Below are positions 1-7,611 of a DNA stretch of 64,000 bases, one piece after another. Under the pieces are notes generated by a model that was not told the DNA's origin, searched no databases, and saw only the letters and a list, made by a program, of their open reading frames with translations. Location: contig VXNX01000009.1 of NCBI GenBank assembly GCA_009840385.1, forward strand, positions 62,001 to 126,000, given 5' to 3'. This DNA is from Candidatus Dadabacteria bacterium (GTDB lineage: Bacteria; Desulfobacterota_D; UBA1144; Nemesobacterales; Nemesobacteraceae). The position numbers and the translations under genes are program-made. The first letter of the stretch is position 1, and the number at the start of each line of letters is the position of its first letter.

Positions 1-126
1 CTTACTTAGCAGGGCCGCGAATAAATGGGGCAAGTCAACTACTTGGTTTTCGTTGTCGCTTGCCGCGTTTCGTGCCTCCACGATAGCTTCTTGGGCCTTC
101 AATGTGAGTTTTTCGGGCGAAATCAT
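1..126 (-). CDS. clpB: ClpB disaggregase, N-terminal fragment (cut by window edge)
   Basis: The first 42 codons of a minus-strand gene that runs off the left end of the window. The start is ATG at 124-126. The peptide begins MISPEKLTLKAQEAI and continues through DLPHLFAALL, which is the first helix pair of the Clp-N repeat of ClpB (usual form EKLTLKAQEAL...HLLLALL). ClpB is a cytosolic AAA+ disaggregase working with DnaK-DnaJ-GrpE on heat-aggregated proteins. ClpA/ClpC are alternatives, but the LTLKAQEA stretch favours ClpB. Only the N-domain start is visible, so catalytic motifs cannot be checked. Confidence 0.8.
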   Translation of the reverse strand, partial: MISPEKLTLKAQEAIVEARNAASDNENQVVDLPHLFAALLSK

Positions 127-311
127 CTCACACACAAAATAATTCTTCTTTGCCCGGAATCAAGAAATTGGCTGGAATAAAAAAGATAGGGAACACAGAA
201 CAAAGTTGCGCAACAATCCCCAAGAGCGGTTAAAGCACCGCACGCGTAACTTTTTTGTGTTGCCTATAAAAACCGGGATATTGCAGGGACGCAGACTATA
301 GTGCCGCTACA

Positions 312-1466
312 TTATTTCCCAAGAATGCTCACGACGCAGGTGATACCGTCCATGGCGGGCTGGGCGCCTCCCATGGTCTCGATAATACCGACTTTGGCAT
401 CTTTCACCTGGCGTTCAGGCTCAACTTCCTCTCTTAGCTGCCTTACGATCTCAGCGGTCTGAAGAAGTCCGGTAGCCCCAACGGGATGTCCCCGTGAAAG
501 CAGGCCGCCGCTTGGGTTGACGGCAACTTTATCACCGCCCACCCACGTGCTTTTTTCGTCTATGAGGGTAGCTCCCTCTCCCTTTTCGCAAAAGCCCAGG
601 GATTCCACAACCATCATCTCCGCTATTGAGAAAGCATCGTGAATTTCAGCCACGTCCATGTCCTCGGGTCCCAGTCCTGCCATTTCATAAGCCATCTGGG
701 AGGTTCTCCAGACATTTTCGGAAGGATCGCAGGTAAGGCCTGTGGGACTGCTGTACTTGCCCGACTGGGCAACACAGCCCAGGATCTTTATTGGCATCTT
801 TTTAGCAAGTTCTCCGACATGTTCCTCGGAACACAGCACCGCGGCCGCGGCCGCGTCCCCAACGGGACAGCACATGTTGCGCGTAAGCGGGTCGGCAATC
901 ATCGGCGCATTCAGTACTTCTTCCACCGTGGTGGGCTTTCTGTACTGGGCAAGAGGATTCAGGGAGGCGTGGTAGCGACTTTTTACGACGACTTCGGCCA
1001 GCTGTTCCAGGGTAACTCCGTATTCGCTCATGTACTTTGAAGCTCTTATCGCGTAGAGTCCGGGCATTCCCATGCCGATGGAAACCTCAAGGTCGTCTTC
1101 CTCAAGGGGTAGGGGACCTCCGGAGAGAATTCTACTCAGATTCTCGACACCGAGAGCGAGGGCTATGTCGTACTGTCCGTAGGCTACGGTTCTCCAAGCT
1201 TCCCAGAGGGAAAGCGTTCCGCTTCCGCAAGCACCCTCCACATTTATGGTCGGCTGTCCGACGAGACCTATTTCCTTAAGAGCTCTCTGTCCGACTCCCA
1301 TGCCTTGGTAGACATGACCGCAGAACGCGATTTCTATTTTCCGCGCGTGAATTTCCGAGTCCTGTATCGCGGCCCATGCGGCTTCTCTTGCGAGGACGTG
1401 AGCCGGTTTGTCGGGAAATCTTCCGCAGGCGGTGTTTCCCACTCCTATAATGTAAACGTCTCTCAT
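312..1466 (-). CDS. Thiolase family protein (SCP2-type acetyl-CoA acetyltransferase-like)
   Basis: A 384-residue thiolase-fold protein. Visible motifs are the nucleophilic cysteine in EGACGSG (Cys80), HDAF (276-279) in place of the NEAF loop, and GHPVGATG (326-333), which carries a catalytic histidine. The C-terminus reads ETMGGAQPAMDG and lacks the CxGGG cysteine of classical biosynthetic thiolases, which is typical of the SCP2/lipid-transfer thiolase branch. Such enzymes cleave or condense acyl-CoA thioesters; the substrate is unknown. The open frame extends 36 codons upstream, but ATG at 1464-1466 has a GGAGG ribosome site just upstream and begins the conserved MRDVYIIGVGNT. No CoA-ligase or dehydrogenase partner lies beside it. 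Confidence 0.88.
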   Translation of the reverse strand: MRDVYIIGVGNTACGRFPDKPAHVLAREAAWAAIQDSEIHARKIEIAFCGHVYQGMGVGQRALKEIGLVGQPTINVEGACGSGTLSLWEAWRTVAYGQYDIALALGVENLSRILSGGPLPLEEDDLEVSIGMGMPGLYAIRASKYMSEYGVTLEQLAEVVVKSRYHASLNPLAQYRKPTTVEEVLNAPMIADPLTRNMCCPVGDAAAAAVLCSEEHVGELAKKMPIKILGCVAQSGKYSSPTGLTCDPSENVWRTSQMAYEMAGLGPEDMDVAEIHDAFSIAEMMVVESLGFCEKGEGATLIDEKSTWVGGDKVAVNPSGGLLSRGHPVGATGLLQTAEIVRQLREEVEPERQVKDAKVGIIETMGGAQPAMDGITCVVSILGK

Positions 1467-1649
1467 TGATAATTCCTCCAGCTTGCACTTTAAATTCGGC
1501 AATAAAATGTATACAAAATCGTTTGCGTTGTAAAATTTACGAGATTTTGATTTTCGATGATGAAATTTTCGCAATTTAATGGTATGATGTCTGGAGAGGT
1601 TTTGGAGTTTAACTCTGAATAAAAAATACCCAGATAGGAGGTTATTAAT

Positions 1650-2666
1650 ATGAGTGATGTACCAAGTGCCAGCGAAGTTGGTAATATCATGGACACCTTC
1701 AGTTCCATAGGACTAAGAAGGTCCATCAGATGGTATGAGCCGCATCAGTCCGTTGAGAAATGGAAGGTTCAGGCCATGCTGGAAGCTGCCAGGCTTTCTC
1801 CTACGGCAGGCAACTTCAATGGCCAAAGAGCAATAGTTGTATACAGGGATGAAGATCCCGAAATATGGGAGTTTATATCCGACTGGAGTCAGATTACAAC
1901 GCAGATGGCTCCCGTGCTTATCTTCTGGTGCTACGACATGGGCAACTACGACACAATGGGTCAGTCTATCCACGACCTTCTAAGAACCGGAGCACTCGAT
2001 AAGGCGCACGGCTGGGAATATGACAGGGTATCCAGGCTGTTCCCGCTTCCTGCAATGCTTCCCGATGCGGTACTGCACCGGCTTGCCGCGATCGATCTTG
2101 GAAACGCGATACAGAATGCCTGTCTTGTTGCGACGTCCTTGGGTCTCGGAACCTGCCTTAACGGCGCCAGCGGTGGAGCCAGAAGGAACACGAAAGCAAA
2201 GTTCAATCTTCCAGACACTTACGTGTTCAGCTGGCTTATGACCGTCGGTTATCCCGCTGAGAGCATGGACGGCGGCGGAGCAAGAAGCCGACCTCCGTTT
2301 GAAACCATGTTCTTCGAAAAACAGGTCGGAAACGCCTTCCCGAGAGATCCCGAGGTAGTAAAGCTTCTTGAGGATCTGAACATGCTTCAGCCATCAGGAC
2401 CTCTTCCCGGAAGACTTGAGGAGATCAACAAGCTCACCAAACGTTTCGGTCTCGGAGACGAGTGGCTTACGGACTGGAAGCTTGAAGATTCCCAGCTTGG
2501 AGATCTTGCGGGAGACAAGAAACCTGAGCCCCTCAGTGCCGAGGAAGTTCAGGCTTCGGCCGCGGGTGCATCCGCTGACCCCTCGGGCTTTACCCTCAAA
2601 CCGACGGTGAAGCGGGAGGAGATCCAGAAGTACAGGGAAGAAAAAGGCATAGGGGATGCCGACTAG
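1650..2666 (+). CDS. Nitroreductase family flavoprotein with C-terminal extension
   Basis: A 338-residue protein starting at ATG 1650 behind an AGGAGG site; a TATGAT box lies at 1583-1588. The FMN-binding nitroreductase signature RRSIRWYEP (residues 23-31), the SPTAGNFNGQ loop and ATSLGLGTCLNG are present. Family members reduce nitro groups, quinones or related substrates with NAD(P)H, as cytosolic dimers. After the flavodoxin-like core (about 230 residues) there is an unusual tail of about 100 residues, acidic and then Ala/Ser/Pro-rich, ending in a charged helix. The function of the tail is unknown. The gene is divergent from the thiolase gene and followed 33 bases later by a small membrane-type peptide gene that may be co-transcribed. 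Confidence 0.85.
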   Translation: MSDVPSASEVGNIMDTFSSIGLRRSIRWYEPHQSVEKWKVQAMLEAARLSPTAGNFNGQRAIVVYRDEDPEIWEFISDWSQITTQMAPVLIFWCYDMGNYDTMGQSIHDLLRTGALDKAHGWEYDRVSRLFPLPAMLPDAVLHRLAAIDLGNAIQNACLVATSLGLGTCLNGASGGARRNTKAKFNLPDTYVFSWLMTVGYPAESMDGGGARSRPPFETMFFEKQVGNAFPRDPEVVKLLEDLNMLQPSGPLPGRLEEINKLTKRFGLGDEWLTDWKLEDSQLGDLAGDKKPEPLSAEEVQASAAGASADPSGFTLKPTVKREEIQKYREEKGIGDAD

Positions 2667-2699
2667 TTCTTATCAAAAATAAACAAGGAGGTTTTGGTA

Positions 2700-2891
2700 A
2701 TGGCAGAGATAACGCTGAATATTCCAGATCCGATTCATGACAGAATAAAAAGGAGAGCCGAGCAAACCAAAAATACCGATATTGGTATTATAATCGCTAC
2801 TCTGGCTCTTACTTTCGGCGCCGCGTTTTATGACCATACAAAGTGGCTCCAGAATCTAGATGGAGTAGACGACAAGTCTAAGCCTTGGTAA
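2700..2891 (+). CDS. Small protein, ribbon-helix-helix-like start plus one hydrophobic segment
   Basis: A 63-residue protein. ATG at 2700 is preceded by AAGGAGG (2685-2691), an excellent ribosome site, so the gene is very probably translated. The N-terminus (ITLNIPDPIHDRIKRRAEQ) looks like the strand and first helix of a ribbon-helix-helix protein. It is followed by IGIIIATLALTFGAAFY, one likely membrane-spanning segment, and a short polar tail ending KPW. It sits 33 bases after the nitroreductase gene and ends just before a strong terminator, so both probably share a transcript. I do not recognise a named family; partner or regulator of the nitroreductase is a guess. Confidence 0.7.
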   Translation: MAEITLNIPDPIHDRIKRRAEQTKNTDIGIIIATLALTFGAAFYDHTKWLQNLDGVDDKSKPW

Positions 2892-2910
2892 GGTCACGGA
2901 AGTAAAAAAC

Positions 2911-2952
2911 AAAAAGGGGGATGTTCGTGCGAACGGTCATCCCCCTTTTTTA
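2911..2952. terminator. Bidirectional rho-independent terminator
   Basis: AAAAAGGGGGATG (2911-2923) pairs with CATCCCCCTTTTT (2938-2950) around a 14-base loop. The run of T on the right ends plus-strand transcripts from the nitroreductase operon, and the A-rich left flank gives a T-run for minus-strand transcripts coming from hflX. Confidence 0.9.
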
Positions 2953-2990
2953 TTGCTTTTACAAACAAGACTGCTAAAGCCCTTGGGAAA

Positions 2991-4709
2991 CTAAGGCGAG
3001 CTATGCAGCAGGGAAGGCGAGAAACTGCTTTTCAGTTTTTCCCCCAAGTTAGAATTCCGGAGTTTGGCATCCGCATCGGTTTCTTCAACGAATTTCTCTA
3101 TATAGAGAAGTAACTCTCTGAAATTTCTTCCGTTTCTGGCTGATACAAACGGCGTTTCAGGAAATGCCTCGTGAAGAGCAGCTTGTGTATCCGCATCGGC
3201 CTGATCAACCTTATTAAACACGAGAATGCTTGGTATGTCTTCGAACTCCATGGATTCTACGATCTTAATTACCGAATCTATTTTTTCCCTGACCTCGGGA
3301 TCGCTTGCGTCCGCGACGTGAAGCAGCAGGTCAGCTTCTCCTATCTCTTCAAGCGTAGCCCTGAACGCATTTATGAGTTCTTTTGGAAGCTTGCTTATAA
3401 AGCCTACCGTGTCAGTCATAAGTACGTGCTTTCCTCCAGGAAGCATAACCCTTCTCGTTGTCGGGTTAAGAGTTGAGAAAAGCTTGTCCTGAGTCATGAT
3501 GGAAGCCTTAGTCAGACGATTAAAAAGCGTTGACTTGCCGACATTTGTGTACCCTATGAAAGACAGGGTCGGAATTTTCGAGGTTTTCCTGTTTTTTCTC
3601 GTGTGTTCCCTTCTTCTGCAAAGACCGTCAATCTGTTTTTCGAGTTGTTCGATCTGTTTTCTTATGTTTCTTCTTTCCTGCTCCAGTTTCTTCTCTCCGG
3701 GACCTCTTGTTCCTATTCCGCCCCCCAGCTGGGAAAAAGCAGCTCCCTTGCCTTTAAGTCTCGGTAAATTGTATTGAAATTCGGCAAGCCTTGCTTGGAT
3801 CTTTCCTTCGTTTGTCTTGGCGTGTTTAGCGAATATCTGTATTATCAGCTGACTTCGGTCCATTATATCGAGACCGGATTCCTCCCCGATAGCGTTTGCC
3901 TGGGCGGGGGTAAGCTCCGTGTCGAAAATTATGGTGTCCGCTCCAAGGTGCTTGGCGTGAAGAGCAATTTCCCTGAGTTTGCCTCTGCCGACGAGGTAAC
4001 GAGGATCTATGTTTTTTCTTGTCTGAACCATCTTGTCGAGCACCACTTTCTCGGCAGAAAGAGCCAGAGAGTTAAGTTCCCCAAGGGATTTCTCGGCCAG
4101 GTAGCGGAATTTGGTGCTGAACCCCACGAGCATCACTCCTTCCCTGTTTTCCTTGCCTCCGTTCTTTAGGAAAGCATGCCTGAGAGATTCTTCTATACCA
4201 TCTATTTCCTGTTCGAGATTAATGTTTATTCGACCCAGGTCCGAAAACTTCGAAATCTCCCATTTCACCTGACTTTCTCCATTCGGTGGAACAAGGTTCG
4301 CATACTCAAAGCGTCCGGCTGAACCGTTTTGACCAGTAGATACCGAAGCCACCAGATCGAGTCTTTCGCTTGCCAGAGTTATCAGGTCGGAATTTGTAAG
4401 ACCGGATCCCTTGAGATTGGTTCTTAGAGCGCGAAAGCCCCTGAGTCTGTATTTTGCTCTTCTCCTTCTTCCAAGCAGTTTTTCAAAAGGAAAATCGCAA
4501 GGTTCTCCGATGAAGACAAATCTTATCTTTCCCTTGCGGTTAATAAGTACCGTTATAGTTCTTTTAAGTTCGCCCGAGAAGGCTAAAAGAGTTCGGGTGA
4601 GTTCAGGGGTTAGTAACCGATCTTGGGGGATTTTCCTCTTGTATATCCTGAGCAGGTTCTTCAGGTCGCTTTTCGTAAGTCCCGAGGTATTTCCGTAGAT
4701 TCTATCTAT
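2991..4709 (-). CDS. hflX: Ribosome-associated GTPase HflX, long form, with non-standard start
   Basis: HflX GTPase, which splits stalled or stressed 70S ribosomes. Visible parts are the HflX N-domain with VGRGKL and FDTELTPAQ, the glycine-rich RLKGKGAAFSQLGGGIGTRGPGE linker region, G1 GYTNVGKST, G3 DTVGF and G4 NKVD. The first ordinary start in frame is GTG at 4350-4352, giving 453 residues. However, the frame is open upstream to a stop at 4776-4778 and encodes about 119 more residues matching the extra N-terminal domain of long HflX proteins (GNTSGLTKSDLKNLLR..., then TPELTRTLLAF). No ATG, GTG or TTG lies in that stretch. The family start aligns with an ATA codon at 4707-4709 placed 9 bases after AAGGGG; I used it, giving 572 residues. 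Confidence 0.85.
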   Translation of the reverse strand: MDRIYGNTSGLTKSDLKNLLRIYKRKIPQDRLLTPELTRTLLAFSGELKRTITVLINRKGKIRFVFIGEPCDFPFEKLLGRRRRAKYRLRGFRALRTNLKGSGLTNSDLITLASERLDLVASVSTGQNGSAGRFEYANLVPPNGESQVKWEISKFSDLGRININLEQEIDGIEESLRHAFLKNGGKENREGVMLVGFSTKFRYLAEKSLGELNSLALSAEKVVLDKMVQTRKNIDPRYLVGRGKLREIALHAKHLGADTIIFDTELTPAQANAIGEESGLDIMDRSQLIIQIFAKHAKTNEGKIQARLAEFQYNLPRLKGKGAAFSQLGGGIGTRGPGEKKLEQERRNIRKQIEQLEKQIDGLCRRREHTRKNRKTSKIPTLSFIGYTNVGKSTLFNRLTKASIMTQDKLFSTLNPTTRRVMLPGGKHVLMTDTVGFISKLPKELINAFRATLEEIGEADLLLHVADASDPEVREKIDSVIKIVESMEFEDIPSILVFNKVDQADADTQAALHEAFPETPFVSARNGRNFRELLLYIEKFVEETDADAKLRNSNLGEKLKSSFSPSLLHSSP

Positions 4710-4882
4710 CTTTTGTTTCCCCTTGATGCTTATATTATTATATTGTGCAAGGAATTTGAAGCGTTTTCGGCGAAACTAGGGAAAAATCTATACCAGTTCA
4801 CGGGTTTTTCAGGGCTGGGAACAGCGAAGCTTTTTGTTTCCAGAAACTCCGGATTAAAAGCTGCAGGGCAGGGTGATGTGCC

Positions 4883-5356
4883 GTGGAAACGGAAAAACAG
4901 CCATGGATCGCTGAGTTTTACGAAAAAGAAAAAGTCTCAGACGACTCAGATGATATATATGAGGAGATGAAGGAAGCCTCAGATTTTCTCTGCCGCAGCT
5001 TTGAGACCCATGTGGAGTCTTTAAACAAGGAATACGGCCGAGACACAATCAGCGTGATTGCACCGCCTCCGGGTTTTATGCACGCGGTTTTTGACACTGG
5101 AGCAAAAACTCCCGGGTTTTTAATCCTTTTCGGCACTTCAAAGCTGATTATGGTTCTTTGCGGGAACGAAAAAGCCGTCACCTTCGTTGGAAGAAAAATT
5201 GATCCCGACCCTCAAAAACCGAAGAAAAATATGAAACTCCTCGGAATAAACTGGGAAGAGAAAAAGAGCGGGGGATATCTTTTCCGGGACAGTACTGGAG
5301 TGGAGATTGAGGTCCACGAACTTATCCTGCGGGTAATCCGCTGGGGCGCTACCTAG
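4883..5356 (+). CDS. Conserved hypothetical cytosolic protein
   Basis: A 157-residue protein without signal peptide or membrane segment, starting at GTG 4883 after a weak AGGG site. The first 45 residues are acidic and helical; the rest looks like an alpha/beta domain (VIAPPPGFMHAVFDTG, LILFGTSKLIMVLCGN, VTFVGRKIDPDPQKP). I do not recognise the family. It is divergent from hflX and its stop codon overlaps the stop of a tiny membrane-protein gene on the other strand. Composition matches its neighbours, so it is probably a genuine chromosomal gene of unknown role. Confidence 0.6.
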   Translation: METEKQPWIAEFYEKEKVSDDSDDIYEEMKEASDFLCRSFETHVESLNKEYGRDTISVIAPPPGFMHAVFDTGAKTPGFLILFGTSKLIMVLCGNEKAVTFVGRKIDPDPQKPKKNMKLLGINWEEKKSGGYLFRDSTGVEIEVHELILRVIRWGAT

Positions 5357-5469
5357 GGAGTAAGAACAAGGTGTGTTAAGAAGGCGATGACCATTATGAG
5401 TCCAATAAGTATTGGCACGCCGAGTATGTATTTAAACCCTTCTTTTTCGTGTGGTTCGAGATTGAACAT
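5353..5469 (-). CDS. Putative single-span membrane microprotein
   Basis: A 38-codon minus-strand frame beginning MFNLEPHEKEG, then KYILGVPILIGLIMVIAFLT, a convincing transmembrane segment, ending LVLTP. An in-frame ATG at 5497-5499 would lengthen it to 48 residues (MQSIGYLCAI...). It fills the gap between two plus-strand genes, and its stop overlaps the stop of the upstream neighbour. Support is only the charge pattern and hydrophobic core; no strong ribosome site is seen, and the product is not recognised. Confidence 0.45.
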   Translation of the reverse strand: MFNLEPHEKEGFKYILGVPILIGLIMVIAFLTHLVLTP

Positions 5470-5549
5470 GATGGCGCAAAGATAACCTATGCTTTGCATC
5501 ATTGCAAAGCTTTATTGAACAGGTTTTGAAATTTTGTTAAGTTTCTACA

Positions 5550-6449
5550 GTGATGATTGAATATGTAACTCCCTTTTTCCGCCCTCCAAGCGAACACAAG
5601 AGCTTTATTCTGCAAGCTACCATCGGCTGCTCCCACAACAAATGCACCTATTGCGCCATGTACAGAAAAGAAACCCAGAAATTCAGGGTAAGGCCTATGG
5701 GCGAAATCAAGGAGATCATTGATGCCGCCGAGCGCAATGGGTTGCTTGAACGAAGGGTTTTCATAGCGGATGGCAACGCACTTGTTCTCTCCACGGCAAA
5801 ACTCATGGAAATAATGGACTATCTCCACGAAAAAGCCCCGGGTCTTGAGAGAATCACTATGTACGCGAATGTAGGAGACATACTCAGAAAATCTGTTGAA
5901 GACCTCACGCGTCTCCGGGAAAACGGCCTCTCCATGGTCTACATAGGTTTTGAAAGCGGAGACGACATTGTGCTGGAGAGAATAGAGAAGGGGGCGAACT
6001 TTGCCGAGACTGTTGAAGCCTCAAGAAAACTGAAAGCCTCTGGGATAATGAATTCGGTTATGGTTCTTCTCGGTATCGGCGGAAAAGACAGGAGCAGGGA
6101 GCACGCTTTGGCTACAGGGAAACTTCTTACGGAATGCGATCCGGAATATGTCGGAGCTCTCTCCCTTCAACTTCGTCCCGGAGCTCCTATTTACGAGCAG
6201 TGGCAGGAAGGGCTTTTTGAGCTTCCGGACAAATTTCAGATGATAGAGGAACTTGAAACCATAGTTGAGAATACGGAGCTCTCCGACGGTTATTTCTATT
6301 CAAACCATATATCGAACTATCTTCCTGTCAGGGCTAAATTCCCCGAGGAAAAAAGCAGAGTTCTTGAAGACATAAAAGAAGTGTTAAGAACCAGAGACGA
6401 AGCTTTTCTTCGTCCGGATTATTACAGAGACGTAGTAAACCAGTACTGA
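5550..6449 (+). CDS. Radical SAM protein (Elp3/MiaB-like core)
   Basis: A 299-residue protein with a radical SAM core. The cluster motif is GCSHNKCTYC (Cys27, 32, 35), spaced CX4CX2C rather than the usual CX3CX2C. Further core elements are RVFIADGNAL, ITMYANVGDI, VYIGFESGDD with the ERIEKGA loop (SAM-binding strand beta-4 region) and a C-terminal HISNYLPV segment. There is no B12, TRAM or SPASM domain. Proteins like this make a 5'-deoxyadenosyl radical; the substrate cannot be deduced. The start is GTG 5550 or the next codon ATG 5553. The luciferase-like oxidoreductase gene follows 21 bases downstream, so the two may be co-transcribed. Confidence 0.8.
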   Translation: MMIEYVTPFFRPPSEHKSFILQATIGCSHNKCTYCAMYRKETQKFRVRPMGEIKEIIDAAERNGLLERRVFIADGNALVLSTAKLMEIMDYLHEKAPGLERITMYANVGDILRKSVEDLTRLRENGLSMVYIGFESGDDIVLERIEKGANFAETVEASRKLKASGIMNSVMVLLGIGGKDRSREHALATGKLLTECDPEYVGALSLQLRPGAPIYEQWQEGLFELPDKFQMIEELETIVENTELSDGYFYSNHISNYLPVRAKFPEEKSRVLEDIKEVLRTRDEAFLRPDYYRDVVNQY

Positions 6450-6470
6450 AAAAAACTTAAGGAGGCTGAA

Positions 6471-7406
6471 ATGGGAAAAATTGCAACAACTTCCCCGGTT
6501 TGGGGATGCAGTGTGAGTGACCTTAGAGCGCTCGCGGGAATTACTGAAGAAGCGGGTTTTGACGGTATCTTCTCTCCCGAGGTACCGCCTTACAACGCCA
6601 TAACCAACGCTCAGGTGTTTGCGGAGTGCACCGAGAAGATAAATGTCGGAACGTGGATAGCCAACATATACATGCGCCAGCCTGTAGTGGCTACCGCGAC
6701 TGCGCTTACCATACAGGAAATAACGGACGGAAGAATGATTCTCGGACTCGGAGTCAGTCACAAGCCTGTTAACAATAGATACGATATAGACATGGGAAAC
6801 CCGATTGAGGCGATGAGAAGCTACGTCGGGGAAGTGAGGGCCTTTGCCGACGGAACGTCTCCAAGGCTTTCTCTTAAAAGACAAGTGCCGGATCTCCCGG
6901 TCCATATAGCGGGACTCACTAAAGCCGCGGCGGAGCTTGCCGGAGAGGTTGCCGACGGCATAATGCCGTATCTATGCCCTCCCGCCTATATAGCTACCTT
7001 AAAAGGGCATGTTGCTGCGGGCGCCGCAAAAGCGGAAAGGGATCCTTCAGCCATATCGATTACAAACGGCATTCCGTCCTTTGTCTCGGATGATGGAGAC
7101 GCAGCCGTTGCCGCAGCCAAAAGAGGGCTCGGTCCGTACGCCAGGTTTCCCTTTTACCAGAGACTCATAAGAAACATAGGTTTCGGGGATATAATCGACC
7201 AAGTGCAGGACGGAGCAAATCCGGCCGAAGTTTTCACCGATGAGCTGATAGATTCGGTGGCGCTTGCCGGCACGCCGGATAACTGCAAGAAAAAACTCGA
7301 GGAGCATTTCACGGCTGGGGTCGATCTTGCCATATTGGTTCCCGGACCGGTAGGAAAGCAGAGTAATATAGAGGTAATGGAGATAACAGCTAAAGCTTAT
7401 TCTTAA
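6471..7406 (+). CDS. Luciferase-like (LLM class) flavin-dependent oxidoreductase
   Basis: A 311-residue TIM-barrel protein of the luciferase-like family, which uses F420 or FMN. Hallmarks are EEAGFDGIFSPEVP, NVGTWIANIYMRQP near the cofactor phosphate site, the conserved DGRMILGLGVSH segment and the C-terminal GTPDNCKKKLEE. Length is normal for the family. ATG 6471 follows a good AAGGAGG site. Substrate is unknown, and no F420-synthesis genes are in the window to settle the cofactor. It is the last gene before a terminator and probably lies in one unit with the radical SAM gene. Confidence 0.82.
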   Translation: MGKIATTSPVWGCSVSDLRALAGITEEAGFDGIFSPEVPPYNAITNAQVFAECTEKINVGTWIANIYMRQPVVATATALTIQEITDGRMILGLGVSHKPVNNRYDIDMGNPIEAMRSYVGEVRAFADGTSPRLSLKRQVPDLPVHIAGLTKAAAELAGEVADGIMPYLCPPAYIATLKGHVAAGAAKAERDPSAISITNGIPSFVSDDGDAAVAAAKRGLGPYARFPFYQRLIRNIGFGDIIDQVQDGANPAEVFTDELIDSVALAGTPDNCKKKLEEHFTAGVDLAILVPGPVGKQSNIEVMEITAKAYS

Positions 7407-7423
7407 GTTTTTTGCAGACTAGA

Positions 7424-7460
7424 AGAGCGGAAAATAAACGATATTTTCCGCTCTTTCCTC
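7424..7460 (+). terminator. Rho-independent terminator
   Basis: AGAGCGGAAAATA (7424-7436) pairs perfectly with TATTTTCCGCTCT (7442-7454) over a 5-base loop and is followed by TTCCTCTCT. It closes the radical SAM/luciferase-like unit. Confidence 0.8.
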
Positions 7461-7543
7461 TCTCCATAAATCTGCATATCTTTCCATAATCAATCATTTT
7501 TCCGGAACCTGCCGCTGCAATTGGAATTTTTTCACTCACGTGG

Positions 7544-7572
7544 TTGAGAACGGAATTTTATAAAAGTATAAT
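7544..7572 (+). promoter_or_regulatory. Sigma-70-type promoter upstream of nuoM
   Basis: TTGAGA (7544-7549), a 17-base spacer, and a perfect TATAAT (7567-7572), about 40 bases upstream of the nuoM start codon. Confidence 0.75.
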
Positions 7573-7611
7573 TACGGCGATTTTATTCTCTTTGCCCTGG
7601 TCTGCCTGAGC

